Assembly: GCF_900105905.1 (NCBI RefSeq)
Contig: NZ_FNSV01000007.1
Coordinates: forward strand, 49,081-113,080
Direction of reading: 5' to 3'
DNA length: 64,000 bases
Source of the DNA: Rhodococcus koreensis
GTDB taxonomy: Bacteria; Actinomycetota; Actinomycetes; Mycobacteriales; Mycobacteriaceae
This document shows, piece after piece, positions 52,440 to 61,365 of this stretch. The position numbers and the translations under genes are program-made. The notes under the pieces were generated by a model. That model was not told the DNA's origin and made no database searches. It saw only the letters and a program-made list of their open reading frames with translations. Within the stretch, counting starts at the first letter, position 1. Each line of letters begins with the position of its first letter.

Positions 52440-55190
52440 ATGGTGACAGCGACCGAAACTGCGCAGGTGGACCCTCAGGAGTCGACTGACCGGCTTCTGC
52501 GTGACCTCCGCACCAGACGGGACGGCCTGTCCCCGAGAGAAGCGGAGCGGCGAACACTCGTTTACGGGACCAATGAACTGATACGGCATCACGGTCGCGC
52601 CTGGCCCCGACAACTAGTGCGCCAGTTCACGCATCCGCTGGCGCTGCTCTTGTGGATGGCTGCCGTTCTCGCCGGTATCAGCGGTTCGGCACCGCTGGGT
52701 GTCGCGATTGTCATCGTGATCCTGCTCAACGCCGCCTTTGCGTTCGTGCAGGAACGGCACGCCGAGCAGGCGGTCGAGGCGCTGGCGGCGTTTCTGCCGG
52801 CCAGGGCGCGCGTCGCCCGTCAGGGAACGACGGAGACGGTCGACGTGCGGTCACTGGTGCCGGGTGAAGTGATCTTCCTGTCCGAAGGCGACCGGGTGTC
52901 TGCCGATGCGCGACTTCTGTCGGGATCGGTCGAGGTCGATCTGTCGACACTCACCGGTGAGTCCGTGCCGGTTCTGATCCGCTTCGACGCCGGGTCGACC
53001 ACGGGACCGTTGATCGAGGCGCCGGACATCGTCTTCAGCGGCACCAACGTTGTGGGCGGCGATGCCACCGCGGTCGTGTTCGCCACCGGAATGCATACCG
53101 AACTCGGACGCATCGCTGCGCTGTCACAACGCGTGGGCCACGAGGAAAGCCCCCTCGAGAAACAGGTGAAGCGCGTGGCCTGGCTGATCGCGGCGGTTGC
53201 GGTAGCGATGGGTCTGGCGTTCATCCCGCTGGGGACGCTCATGGCGGGATTGTCGCTCGACGATTCGGTCAATTTCGCCATCGGTCTGCTTGTCGCGAAC
53301 GTGCCCGAGGGATTGCTGCCCACGATCACCTTGGCTCTCGCGGTGGGCGTGCGCACTCTCGCCCGACAGGGCGCCCTCGTGAAACGCCTGTCGGCCGTGG
53401 AGACTCTCGGTTCCACCAGCGTCATCTGTACCGACAAGACCGGCACCCTGACGATGAACCGGATGCGCACCACCAAGTTGTGGACCCCCGACGGTGTCGT
53501 GACATTCGATGGCTCCGTCGCCGTTCCGGCACCGGATGCTCCGGCAGGTCGGGCGGCCCGGGCCGTCGTCGCGTGCTGTAGCGCGGAGATCCGCCGCCCG
53601 AGTTCCGGTGTCGAACCCGGTGATCCGACGGAGGTGGCGTTGCTGCACGCCGCGCTGTCCTTGGGAGTCACAGGTGAGGCCGCTGGCGCAATCCGGTTGT
53701 CGCAGTTCCATTTCGACCCAGAGTTGCGCAGGATGTCCACCGTCGATCGTATCGGCGACAGGCTGCACGTTCACGTCAAGGGAGCGCCCGAAGAGATTCT
53801 GGACCGGTGTACCCGCATCGCCTGTCCGGCGGGTGCGGACAGGGTCTTCACCGGTTCCGATCGGGAGTTCACCGCGAACCTCATACGCGACTGGGCGCGA
53901 GAAGGTCTGCGTCTGCTCGCCGTCGCCGAGCGCGACCTCGACGCGGCCACCCACCCGGGACTGACGCGGGGGGAGGCGGAGAGCGACCTCACCCTCCTCG
54001 GAATCGCGGCGATGCTCGATCCTCCGCGCCCGGAAGTGGCGGCGGCCGTCGCCAGGTGTCATTCGGCGGGAATTCGGATCATCGTCGTCACCGGTGATCA
54101 CGGCCTCACCGCACGAGGGATCGCACGGAGCGTGGGGATTGGGCACGCCGGTCTGCGGGTCGTCACCGGCGCGGAACTCGAGCAGATGCCCGAACCCGAT
54201 CTGGACAGGTTGCTCGCCACCGACGTCGAGTTGATCTTCGCTCGCAGTTCCCCCGAGGCGAAGTTACGGATCACCGACGCCCTGCGCGACAGCGGGCAGG
54301 TCGTCGCCATGACCGGTGACGGCGTCAACGACGCTCCCGCGTTGCGACGGTCCGATATCGGTGTGGCGATGGGGCGGTCGGGCACCGATGTCGCGCGGGA
54401 GGCCGCGACGATGGTCCTCACCGATGACAATTTCGCGACCATCGTCAGCGCCGTCGAGGCGGGCCGGAGGGTCTACGACAACGTCCGCAAATTCATCGTC
54501 TACATTTTCGCGCACGCCACCCCCGAGGTGGTGCCGTTCCTCGTCTACGCGCTCTCCGGCGGACAGGTTCCCCTCCCCCTAACGGTGATGCAGATCCTCG
54601 CCATCGACCTGGGCACCGAGACCTTGCCGGCGCTGGCGTTGGGTCGGGAGAAGGCGGAACCGGGCCTGATGGATCGGCGTCCGCGCACGCGCACCCAGAA
54701 CGTGGTCGACCGGGGAATCCTCGTCCGGTCGTGGGGCCTGCTCGGAGGTGTGTCGGCAGTATTGGTGATGGCACTGTTCTTCACGACACTTCTCGAAGGC
54801 GGCTGGTATGTGGGTGCCGATGTGGGTGCCGGAAACCTGCACCACACCTGGCAATCGGCGACGACAATGAGCTTCCTCGGTATCGTTGCCTGTCAGATCG
54901 GCACTGCGTTCGCCGCGCGCACCGAACACGCGTCGCTCACCGAGGTAGGGGTCAATTCCAATCCCTTGTTGCTGTGGGGCATCGCCTTCGAGGTGTGTTT
55001 TGCCGCGCTGGTCGTCACAGTGCCGGTGCTTCGACAGGTTTTCGGCACCGTACCCCCACAGTGGAACCAGGTGCTGTGGCTCCTTCCGCTACCATTCGTC
55101 GTCTGGGGATGTGACGAACTGTGGCGATGGCACCGGCGACGAACACCGCGCAGCACCGCCACCCGAGCGGCGGCCGAGATCGCGCCGTAG
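52440..55190 (+). CDS. ctpF: Cation-transporting P-type ATPase (CtpF-like, P2 type)
   Basis: 916 residues from MVTATETAQVDPQESTDRLL, with aggag just upstream. A cation_ATPase_N domain (~10-75), actuator loop VDLSTLTGESVPV, the helix-4 ion motif LLVANVPEGLLPTITLALAV, phosphorylated Asp332 in VICTDKTGTLTMNRM, the hinge MTGDGVNDAPALRRSDIGVA and a C-terminal six-helix domain make a Ca2+/Na+-K+-type pump. Mtb CtpF (Rv1997) is DosR-controlled and implicated in calcium transport. A palindromic DevR-like box lies ~95 bp upstream. The substrate is inferred from family only. Confidence 0.9.
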   Translation: MVTATETAQVDPQESTDRLLRDLRTRRDGLSPREAERRTLVYGTNELIRHHGRAWPRQLVRQFTHPLALLLWMAAVLAGISGSAPLGVAIVIVILLNAAFAFVQERHAEQAVEALAAFLPARARVARQGTTETVDVRSLVPGEVIFLSEGDRVSADARLLSGSVEVDLSTLTGESVPVLIRFDAGSTTGPLIEAPDIVFSGTNVVGGDATAVVFATGMHTELGRIAALSQRVGHEESPLEKQVKRVAWLIAAVAVAMGLAFIPLGTLMAGLSLDDSVNFAIGLLVANVPEGLLPTITLALAVGVRTLARQGALVKRLSAVETLGSTSVICTDKTGTLTMNRMRTTKLWTPDGVVTFDGSVAVPAPDAPAGRAARAVVACCSAEIRRPSSGVEPGDPTEVALLHAALSLGVTGEAAGAIRLSQFHFDPELRRMSTVDRIGDRLHVHVKGAPEEILDRCTRIACPAGADRVFTGSDREFTANLIRDWAREGLRLLAVAERDLDAATHPGLTRGEAESDLTLLGIAAMLDPPRPEVAAAVARCHSAGIRIIVVTGDHGLTARGIARSVGIGHAGLRVVTGAELEQMPEPDLDRLLATDVELIFARSSPEAKLRITDALRDSGQVVAMTGDGVNDAPALRRSDIGVAMGRSGTDVAREAATMVLTDDNFATIVSAVEAGRRVYDNVRKFIVYIFAHATPEVVPFLVYALSGGQVPLPLTVMQILAIDLGTETLPALALGREKAEPGLMDRRPRTRTQNVVDRGILVRSWGLLGGVSAVLVMALFFTTLLEGGWYVGADVGAGNLHHTWQSATTMSFLGIVACQIGTAFAARTEHASLTEVGVNSNPLLLWGIAFEVCFAALVVTVPVLRQVFGTVPPQWNQVLWLLPLPFVVWGCDELWRWHRRRTPRSTATRAAAEIAP

Positions 55191-55201
55191 TCGCTCGTTC
55201 G

Positions 55202-55450
55202 TCAGGCGTGTGTATGCGACGAAATGTATTCGACGATGTCCTCCACGGTCACCAGCGTCGCGTAGTCGGATTCCGGGATATCGACGTCGAACACGGCATG
55301 CAGGCGCACCAGGAAGTTCAGCCAGTCCATCGAGTCCAGATCGACCTGATCGCGCAACGGCACGTCCGGAGACACCTCCTCGTCCTCGATCTCCGGAGCG
55401 ATATCCCGCAATGCGTGCAAAACTTTCGAGTCGATCGATTCAGCGTTCAT
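55202..55450 (-). CDS. Acyl carrier protein
   Basis: 82 residues from MNAESIDSKVLHALRDIAPE; gtgagga lies upstream. The 4'-phosphopantetheine serine is in DQVDLDSMDWLNFLVRLHAV, and the acidic helical profile DIAPEIEDEEVSPDVPLRDQ fits ACPs. It is the last gene of the acetyl-CoA synthetase/pyruvate dehydrogenase operon, 8 bp after the E2 stop. A dedicated carrier in this setting suggests acetyl or acyl groups are handed to an ACP-dependent step (inference); no synthase is adjacent. Confidence 0.88.
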   Translation of the reverse strand: MNAESIDSKVLHALRDIAPEIEDEEVSPDVPLRDQVDLDSMDWLNFLVRLHAVFDVDIPESDYATLVTVEDIVEYISSHTHA

Positions 55451-55458
55451 CGTCGTCC

Positions 55459-56595
55459 TCACCACGTGTCCGGCTGTTGGAGCAATTCGTTGATTCGGCT
55501 CAGGAACTGTGCACCCCGTGTTCCGTCGCTGGCACGATGATCGGCGGCGAGGGTGGCGGTCACCACCGTCGCGACCTGCAGTTCACCCTCGAACACCCAG
55601 GGGCGTTCACTGGGTTTCCCGAAACCCACCAGCGCCACCTGCGGCGGATAGATCACACCGAATACCGTGGTGACCCCGTGTTCGCCGAGGTTCGTCACGG
55701 TCAACGTCGGGTCCGACATCTCGGAACTGCGCAGCGAGCCGGCGCGGGCGCGGGTCACCAGATCGTTAAGTTCCACCATCAGCTGGGAGAGGGGTTTGTC
55801 GGCGGTGTCGTGGATCGCGGGAGCGACCAGACCGCCTCCTCTCAGCGAGATCGCCACCCCGAGGTGGATGTGGGGTGCCGGCCGGAACTCGCCGTCCAGC
55901 CAGAACCCGTTGAGGTCCGGGAACTGCTGGGCAGCGAGCGCTACTGCCTTGAGTTGCACGGCGGCGAGGAGGACTCGTTCGGTGATCGGGCGGGCGGCAT
56001 TTTCGGTGCGCAACCAGTCCGTCGCCGTCCGAAGTGGAATCTCGTCCATCAGGTAGTAGTGTGGGATCTCCCGCTTGGAGCGGCTCATGGACGCGGCGAT
56101 GGCGCCGCGCATGTCGCGGGTCTTGGCCTCGGCCGGTCCGTGCTCGACGCCATGGGCTGCCGCGCGCTGGACGTCGTCGAGCGTGACCGCAGCGTCGGCG
56201 CCTGTCCCGGTGACACCGGCGAGATCGATTCCTGCTCTTTCCGCTTCCCTGCGCGCCCTGGGCGAGACCTTGCGTCGCGGTGCCGGTTCCGGTGCGGGGG
56301 CGGCCGCAGTGGTGCCGGGCACCGCATCGGCCGTAGGTCGCTCCGGTGGTGGTGATTCTCCGGGGCTGATCAGGGTTGCCAACGGGGTTCCGACCGACAC
56401 GGTCGTTCCGGGCTCGACGAGGAGTCGGTGAACGGTGCCGCTCTGCCAGATCTCCACGTCCACGGCCGCTTTCACGGTGTCGACCGTCGCGATCGCCTGA
56501 CCGCGCTCGACCGCGTCCCCGGGTTTGACCAACCAGTCCGTCAACGTTCCTTCGTCCATGTCGGCGCCCAGGGAAGGCAGCGTGAAATCGAACAT
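55459..56595 (-). CDS. pdhC: 2-oxoacid dehydrogenase E2 (dihydrolipoamide acyltransferase)
   Basis: 378 residues. One N-terminal lipoyl domain, FTLPSLGADMDEGTLTDWLV with the lipoylated lysine in ATVDTVKAAVDVEIWQSG, is followed by a Pro/Ala linker and a peripheral subunit-binding domain (RKVSPRARREAERAGIDLAG). The catalytic domain ends with the H-x-x-x-D-G motif ADHRASDGTRGAQFL. It transfers the acetyl group from lipoate to CoA. With a single lipoyl domain it is smaller than SucB-type E2s. No E3 gene is seen in the window, so the housekeeping Lpd would be shared. Confidence 0.88.
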   Translation of the reverse strand: MFDFTLPSLGADMDEGTLTDWLVKPGDAVERGQAIATVDTVKAAVDVEIWQSGTVHRLLVEPGTTVSVGTPLATLISPGESPPPERPTADAVPGTTAAAPAPEPAPRRKVSPRARREAERAGIDLAGVTGTGADAAVTLDDVQRAAAHGVEHGPAEAKTRDMRGAIAASMSRSKREIPHYYLMDEIPLRTATDWLRTENAARPITERVLLAAVQLKAVALAAQQFPDLNGFWLDGEFRPAPHIHLGVAISLRGGGLVAPAIHDTADKPLSQLMVELNDLVTRARAGSLRSSEMSDPTLTVTNLGEHGVTTVFGVIYPPQVALVGFGKPSERPWVFEGELQVATVVTATLAADHRASDGTRGAQFLSRINELLQQPDTW

Positions 56596-56610
56596 GACAG
56601 TGCCTCGTTC

Positions 56611-57585
56611 CTACCGATCGCCGATCACATTCCATGCCGTGGACACAATGGTTTCGACCTGAGGGAGGGTCGCGTATTCGAGATGCTTGGCGTAGGGCAC
56701 CGGGACCTCGGCGCTGCACACGCGGCGAGGTGGCGCGTCGAGCTCGTAGAATTCGCGTTCGACGATCTGCGCCATGACTTCCGCCGCGAGACTGCCGGTG
56801 CGCCAGCCCTCGTCGACCACCACGGCGCGGTGTGTCTTTCGGACCGATGCAGCGATGGTATCGGTGTCGAGGGGGCGCAGCACCCGAAGGTCGACGACCT
56901 CGGCGGCGATTCCCTTCTCCGCCAGGACGTCGGCGGCGGCGAGGACCTTGGGCAGCGAACCACCGTAGGTGATCAGGCTGATGTGGCTTCCCTCCCGGCG
57001 TACCGCTGCCGAGTCGATGTTCACCGGGACGGGTCCCTCGAGGTCTTCCGACGAGTTGTACAGCTGGGTGTGTTCGAAGATGATCACCGGATCGGGGTCC
57101 GCGAGGGCGGGTCGGAGCATGCCGCGCGCGTCCGCCACCGTCGCGGGCGCCAGGACCCGGATGCCGGGGATGTGGGCATACCAGTTCTCGAGGCTGTGCG
57201 AATGCTGGGCGGCGAGTTGCCTGCCGGCGCCGGTCGCCATGCGCACCACCACTGGGACGGAGAATTGTCCGCCCGACATGTGCCGGAGCGATGCCGCGGT
57301 GTTCACGATCTGGTCGAGAGCGAGCAGGCTGAAGTTGACGGTCATCACCTCGATGATCGGGCGCATCCCGCCCACGGCCGCCCCGATACCGATGCCCACG
57401 AAACCCAACTCCGAGAGCGGGGTGTCGCGGATCCTCTCCTCCCCGAATTCAGTGAGCAGGCCCTTGGACACCGCGTATGTACCGCCGTAGCGTCCCACGT
57501 CTTCCCCCATGAGAAACACCCGCGGATCGGAGTGCATTGCCTCACGGATCGCTTCCCGCATCGCATCTCGGAAGGTGATTTTCAC
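56611..57585 (-). CDS. pdhB: 2-oxoacid dehydrogenase E1 beta subunit
   Basis: 324 residues from a GTG start (VKITFRDAMREAIREAMHSD) that overlaps the E1-alpha stop as GTGA. GEDVGRYGGTYAVSKGLLTE, RDTPLSELGFVGIGIGAAVG and MATGAGRQLAAQHSHSLENW are classical E1-beta blocks. The C-terminal transketolase domain has VVVDEGWRTGSLAAEVMAQI. It forms the alpha2beta2 TPP enzyme with the upstream gene. Acetoin dehydrogenase (AcoB) is closely related and cannot be excluded by eye. Confidence 0.88.
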   Translation of the reverse strand: MKITFRDAMREAIREAMHSDPRVFLMGEDVGRYGGTYAVSKGLLTEFGEERIRDTPLSELGFVGIGIGAAVGGMRPIIEVMTVNFSLLALDQIVNTAASLRHMSGGQFSVPVVVRMATGAGRQLAAQHSHSLENWYAHIPGIRVLAPATVADARGMLRPALADPDPVIIFEHTQLYNSSEDLEGPVPVNIDSAAVRREGSHISLITYGGSLPKVLAAADVLAEKGIAAEVVDLRVLRPLDTDTIAASVRKTHRAVVVDEGWRTGSLAAEVMAQIVEREFYELDAPPRRVCSAEVPVPYAKHLEYATLPQVETIVSTAWNVIGDR

Positions 57586-58580
57586 GACGCCTCCTCGGTT
57601 TGCGCCGGTGTGAGTACGTCGCGCAGGAGATCCTCCGGCGCCTCCCAGGTACCGGCCTCGGCGAAGGTCACCGCAGCATCGACCTCCGACATGACGCGGT
57701 CGTCGATACGGAGGAACTCCTCCTCCGAGAACAACTGGAGCGCTTTGAGCCGTGCCGAGAAGGTGTGGATCGGGCCCCTCTCCTTCCACGACTCCACTTC
57801 CGCCTTGTCGCGATACAGTTCTGGGTCGAACATCGAATGGGCACGAAATCGGTACGTCTGGAACTCGATGAAGAAGGGGCCTCCGGTCGTGCGGACGTGG
57901 GCGGCACCGGAGCGGGCCGCGTGCAATGAGGCGATCACATCCATCCCGTCCGCCTTGAGCGTCGGGACGTCGAACGACGCGGCTTTGACGCACAGATCCG
58001 TTTGCGATTCCGAACGGGACAAGGCTGTTCCCATGGCGTACAGGTTGTTTTCACAGCAGAACAGCACCGGTAACTGCCACAGGGATGCGAGATTCATGGT
58101 CTCGTGAAAGGCGCCCTCCGCCATGGCACCTTCGCCGAAGAAGCAGGCCGTCACCCGGCGCTTGCCCTGCATCTTGTCTGCCATCGCCAGGCCGGCCGCG
58201 AGTGGTAGGCCGCCGGCGACGATCGCATTGCCCCCGTAGAAGCGGGTGGCGGCGTCGAAGAGGTGCATCGATCCGCCTCGGCCCCTCGAACAGCCTTCGC
58301 GTTTCCCGAACATCTCGGCCATGATCGCGTTCATCGGGACACCGTGCACGAGCGCGTGGCCGTGTTCGCGGTAGGTCGCGACCACCGCGTCGCCCGGAGA
58401 CAACGCATGCAGGGCCCCGACCGCGACCGCTTCCTCCCCCACGTACAGATGCAGGAAGCCGCGGATCTTCTGGGCACCGTACAGTTCTGCTGCCTTCTCC
58501 TCGAAGCGGCGGATGCGCAGCATGTCCGTCAGCAACTCGACCGCGAACGTCTTGTCGTAGGGAAAGTCCGGGGCAGTCAT
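57582..58580 (-). CDS. pdhA: 2-oxoacid dehydrogenase E1 alpha subunit
   Basis: 332 residues; the ATG overlaps the stop of the synthetase gene (ATGA). The active-site loop is YREHGHALVHGVPMNAIMAE with GKREGCSRGRGGSMHLFD. The TPP motif is the GDG-to-NN type, here FFGEGAMAEGAFHETMNLAS through CCENN (GEG variant). RFRAHSMFDPELYR is the phosphorylation-loop-like segment. It decarboxylates pyruvate (or acetoin, if AcoA-like). The substrate cannot be settled from sequence alone; linkage to an acetyl-CoA synthetase supports acetyl-CoA supply. Confidence 0.88.
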   Translation of the reverse strand: MTAPDFPYDKTFAVELLTDMLRIRRFEEKAAELYGAQKIRGFLHLYVGEEAVAVGALHALSPGDAVVATYREHGHALVHGVPMNAIMAEMFGKREGCSRGRGGSMHLFDAATRFYGGNAIVAGGLPLAAGLAMADKMQGKRRVTACFFGEGAMAEGAFHETMNLASLWQLPVLFCCENNLYAMGTALSRSESQTDLCVKAASFDVPTLKADGMDVIASLHAARSGAAHVRTTGGPFFIEFQTYRFRAHSMFDPELYRDKAEVESWKERGPIHTFSARLKALQLFSEEEFLRIDDRVMSEVDAAVTFAEAGTWEAPEDLLRDVLTPAQTEEAS

Positions 58581-60349
58581 CCGCCTACCTCCAGGGTCGA
58601 TGTGTCTCCCTCCGGTAGACCGAGTTCGCGTGCCTTCAGCAGCCTGCGCATGATCTTGCCGCTCCGTGTGTGCGGGAGGACGTCCACGAATTCGATCTCT
58701 TTGGGGGCGACCGCAGCGCCGAGCTTCTTGCGGGAGTGCCCGAGAAGTTCGCGGCGCAGGGCGTCGTCCGGGTTCTGGCCCTTCTTCACGGACACGAAGG
58801 CCTTGACCACGGCCCCCACGATCGGGTCCGGTTTACCGATGACTCCGGCTTCGGCGACCGCGGGGTGTTCCATGAGGACGTTCTCGACCTCGAAAGGGCC
58901 GATGAGATGACCCGCCGATTTGATGACGTCGTCCGCGCGGCCGACGAACCAGTAGTAGCCGTCTGCGTCGCGCTTGGCCAGGTCGCCGGTCAGATACCAG
59001 TCGCCGGCGAATGCACGCCGGTACCGGTCGTCGTTGTTCAGATAGCCGCGGAACATCGAGGGCCAGCCGCGTCGTATCGCGAGTTCCCCCTCCACATTCG
59101 GTGTTTCGACGGGTGCGGTCCCGCCATCGTCTGTGCGCCGGACGATGCACGCGTCGATGCCGGGAAGCGGTCGACCCATCGATCCCGGTTTGATGGCGAA
59201 GCCGGGTGTGTTGGCGATCATGATGCCGCCCGTCTCGGTTTGCCACCAGTTGTCGTGGATGGGCCGTCCGAGCACATCTCGTCCCCACAACACGGCGTCG
59301 GGGTTGAGCGGTTCGCCGACGCTCGCGATGAACCGCAGGTTCGGGTGGGAGTACTTGTGCGCCAGCTCCGGACCGGACTTCATCAGCATGCGGATCGCGG
59401 TCGGCGCGGTGTACCAGACCGTGACGGCCTGCTCTTCGAGGATGCGGTACCACCGTTCGGCGTCGAATTCGTTGCTGTCGACGATCGACGTGACGCCGTG
59501 CAACAGCGGTGTGATCACCCCGTACGACGTGCCGGTGACCCAGCCCGGATCGGCCGTGCACCAGAACACGTCCGAGGGATGCAGGTCGAGGGCGTACAGT
59601 CCGGTTGCATAATGTGTGGCCACGGCGCCGTGGACGTGGATCGCACCCTTCGGGGTACCGGTGGTTCCACTGGTGAAATGCAGCAGGGCAGCATCGTCGG
59701 CGGAGGTCGGGGTGATGTCGCAGTCCCCGTCGGCGTCCGCCATCGCACTGTGGAAGTCGAGCGTGTCCGGAATGTCGGTGGTCGATCCGGAATCCCCCAC
59801 CACCAGAATGTGTCGGAGGGAGGGCAGCGAGCCGCGGATCTTCTCCACCCGTCGCCGGTACAGCTGCTCGGTGGTTACCAGTACGTGAGCGTCGCCGAGT
59901 CGAATTCTCGTGGCCAGCGGCTCGGGGCCGAAGGCGGAGAACAACGGCGACACGATATTTCCGTTGCGCAACGCGCCGAGGATGCTGACGTACAGCTCCG
60001 GGATCCGGCCGGTGAATACGACGACGGGGTCGCCTTTGCCGACGCCGAGTTCGCGGAGCACGTCGGTGAACTTGCGGACTTGGAGTGCGAATTCCCCGAA
60101 AGTCATCTCCGTGGTGGCTAGCTCGCCGACATCGTTGGTGTTCGGCCCCACGAATCGGAAGGCGATCTCGTTCCGGTGCGAATCGCAGTCGTGGCGGTCG
60201 ACTGCATAGTAGGCGATGTTGCAGCCGCCGGGGGCGGGCCCGAGCTGACGCTCGATGTCAGACCACGAGAACCGGGTGCGTTCACCGTCGTAGTCGGTGA
60301 AGTTCGGTTTCACCGAGTTCGTGGACGGCGATGTGGGAATGATGGTCAT
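58577..60349 (-). CDS. acsA: Acetyl-CoA synthetase (AMP-forming)
   Basis: 590 residues. Adenylate-forming motifs: LLHFTSGTTGTPKGAIHVHG, WWQTETGGIMIANTPGFAIK, the hinge YWFVGRADDVIKSAGHLIGP and the C-terminal catalytic lysine in LPHTRSGKIMRRLLK. The N-terminus SWSDIERQLGPAPGGCNIAY has the ACAS-type extension, shorter than in Acs of 650 residues and close to the AcsA/AcuA-linked form. It converts acetate, ATP and CoA to acetyl-CoA and heads an operon with pdhABC and acp. The SGK motif resembles sites acetylated by Pat in relatives. Confidence 0.9.
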   Translation of the reverse strand: MTIIPTSPSTNSVKPNFTDYDGERTRFSWSDIERQLGPAPGGCNIAYYAVDRHDCDSHRNEIAFRFVGPNTNDVGELATTEMTFGEFALQVRKFTDVLRELGVGKGDPVVVFTGRIPELYVSILGALRNGNIVSPLFSAFGPEPLATRIRLGDAHVLVTTEQLYRRRVEKIRGSLPSLRHILVVGDSGSTTDIPDTLDFHSAMADADGDCDITPTSADDAALLHFTSGTTGTPKGAIHVHGAVATHYATGLYALDLHPSDVFWCTADPGWVTGTSYGVITPLLHGVTSIVDSNEFDAERWYRILEEQAVTVWYTAPTAIRMLMKSGPELAHKYSHPNLRFIASVGEPLNPDAVLWGRDVLGRPIHDNWWQTETGGIMIANTPGFAIKPGSMGRPLPGIDACIVRRTDDGGTAPVETPNVEGELAIRRGWPSMFRGYLNNDDRYRRAFAGDWYLTGDLAKRDADGYYWFVGRADDVIKSAGHLIGPFEVENVLMEHPAVAEAGVIGKPDPIVGAVVKAFVSVKKGQNPDDALRRELLGHSRKKLGAAVAPKEIEFVDVLPHTRSGKIMRRLLKARELGLPEGDTSTLEVGG

Positions 60350-60358
60350 GACGGTTGC

Positions 60359-60706
60359 TCACAGCCCACATCCGGTTTCGCGAGCCCTGTGCCCGTGGGC
60401 GCACGCAGCCGCGTCGTCGGTGGCTGCCAGCTCGAACAGTTGGTGCGCCAGGTCAGTCAAGGCACGTGCGGCGGCCATCTGGCGACTGACCTGGACTGTG
60501 TCGGCGTGTCGGGAACGGCAACCGGCCTCGCCCTGTCCTTCGATGGTCTCATCGCGAGTGTGCAGGCGCGCCGTGGCCCGTGAGCAGGTGGGCTCCGCGT
60601 CGGTTTCTCGTATCTCGATCTCCACGGGCCAACTGGTTGCGGGGATCGGTCGGCTCATCGCGGGTCGGCACCCCTGCGATTCGTGATCTTGCCACGGCAT
60701 TGTCAT
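60359..60706 (-). CDS. DUF1876 dormancy protein (Rv1738/Rv2632c family)
   Basis: 115 residues from the ATG at 60706, which overlaps the preceding frame's stop as ATGA and has gtggagggg directly upstream. ATSWPVEIEIRETDAEPTCS, ATARLHTRDETIEGQGEAGC and AAARALTDLAHQLFELAATD match the DUF1876 fold of the copy at 35467. The N-terminal ~16 residues before MSRPIPAT are not typical, so a later start (60658) is possible. It sits 9 bp upstream of the synthetase operon on the same strand. Confidence 0.8.
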   Translation of the reverse strand: MTMPWQDHESQGCRPAMSRPIPATSWPVEIEIRETDAEPTCSRATARLHTRDETIEGQGEAGCRSRHADTVQVSRQMAAARALTDLAHQLFELAATDDAAACAHGHRARETGCGL

Positions 60707-61062
60707 GGCCCCTCCACTTCGGTCGGTGTGTGGTGCTCGGTCGCCGGACCCACTTCCGCCAGGCCGTAGGGCACCGTGCCGGCGGTCGGAGTGATGACTG
60801 CCCATGTGTTCGGCGCCGACTCGTAGCGAAGGGACAGCACCGATTCCGGGTGAAGTTCCAGAGCCGTGAAGAGTCGCTGCCGCGCAACCCGCTCGGCAAG
60901 CTCCGGTAGGTCTTCGATCGGAACCCCCGCAAGGTCCGCAATACTGCCCGCAACCGTGCGAACAATCGCGTCTTGGGTGAAGTACGCACCGAACTCGGAA
61001 GACAGCGTCCCATGGGGTGGTGTACTTCGGATCGGTGAACCATCTGGTTCGTGATCAACGAG
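60703..61062 (-). pseudogene. Conserved small protein lacking a start, decayed at its 5' end
   Basis: An open frame without ATG, GTG or TTG near its beginning reads SSEFGAYFTQDAIVRTVAGS then IADLAGVPIEDLPELAERVA, ERVARQRLFTALELHPESVL and WAVITPTAGTVPYGLAEVG, a plausible globular protein. Its TGA overlaps the DUF1876 ATG, showing past translational coupling. The upstream residues look shifted: the neighbouring frame gives RWFTDPKYTTPWDAVF just before. The 5' part abuts the IS256 remnant at about 61070. It is probably a gene cut by insertion plus a frameshift. Function unknown. Confidence 0.5.
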
Positions 61063-61074
61063 TCATTTTGTAGG

Positions 61075-61311
61075 TTATGCGGTTTCGAGTTCGGGTGTCA
61101 ACGATTGCGGCGTCGTGTCGTCAGTCGAGGCGCGTTGTTTGGCGGCGATGATGACTTTGAGCTCGTCCATGCTGACGTCTGAGACGTAGCGGCGGGTGAC
61201 CTGCCACTCGTCGTGCGCTTCGATCACCACCGCCGTCGCCAACCGGAGGAACGCTGCCGGGTTCGGGAAGATCTCGACGACATCGGCGCGGCGTTTGATC
61301 TCCTTGTTCAA
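61075..61311 (-). pseudogene. IS256-family transposase, C-terminal remnant
   Basis: MNKEIKRRADVVEIFPNPAA followed by FLRLATAVVIEAHDEWQVTR RYVSDVSMDEL is the well-conserved end of IS256/mutator-type transposases (LNKEIKRRTxVVGIFPN...EWQ..RRY). The codons upstream (REGRLIER) also fit, up to about 61335, where the similarity breaks off. The catalytic core is absent. Confidence 0.8.
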
Positions 61312-61365
61312 TCGTTCGATTAACCGGCCTTCGCGTGTGGGTCAACCTCAGGTTCGCGATTTGGG

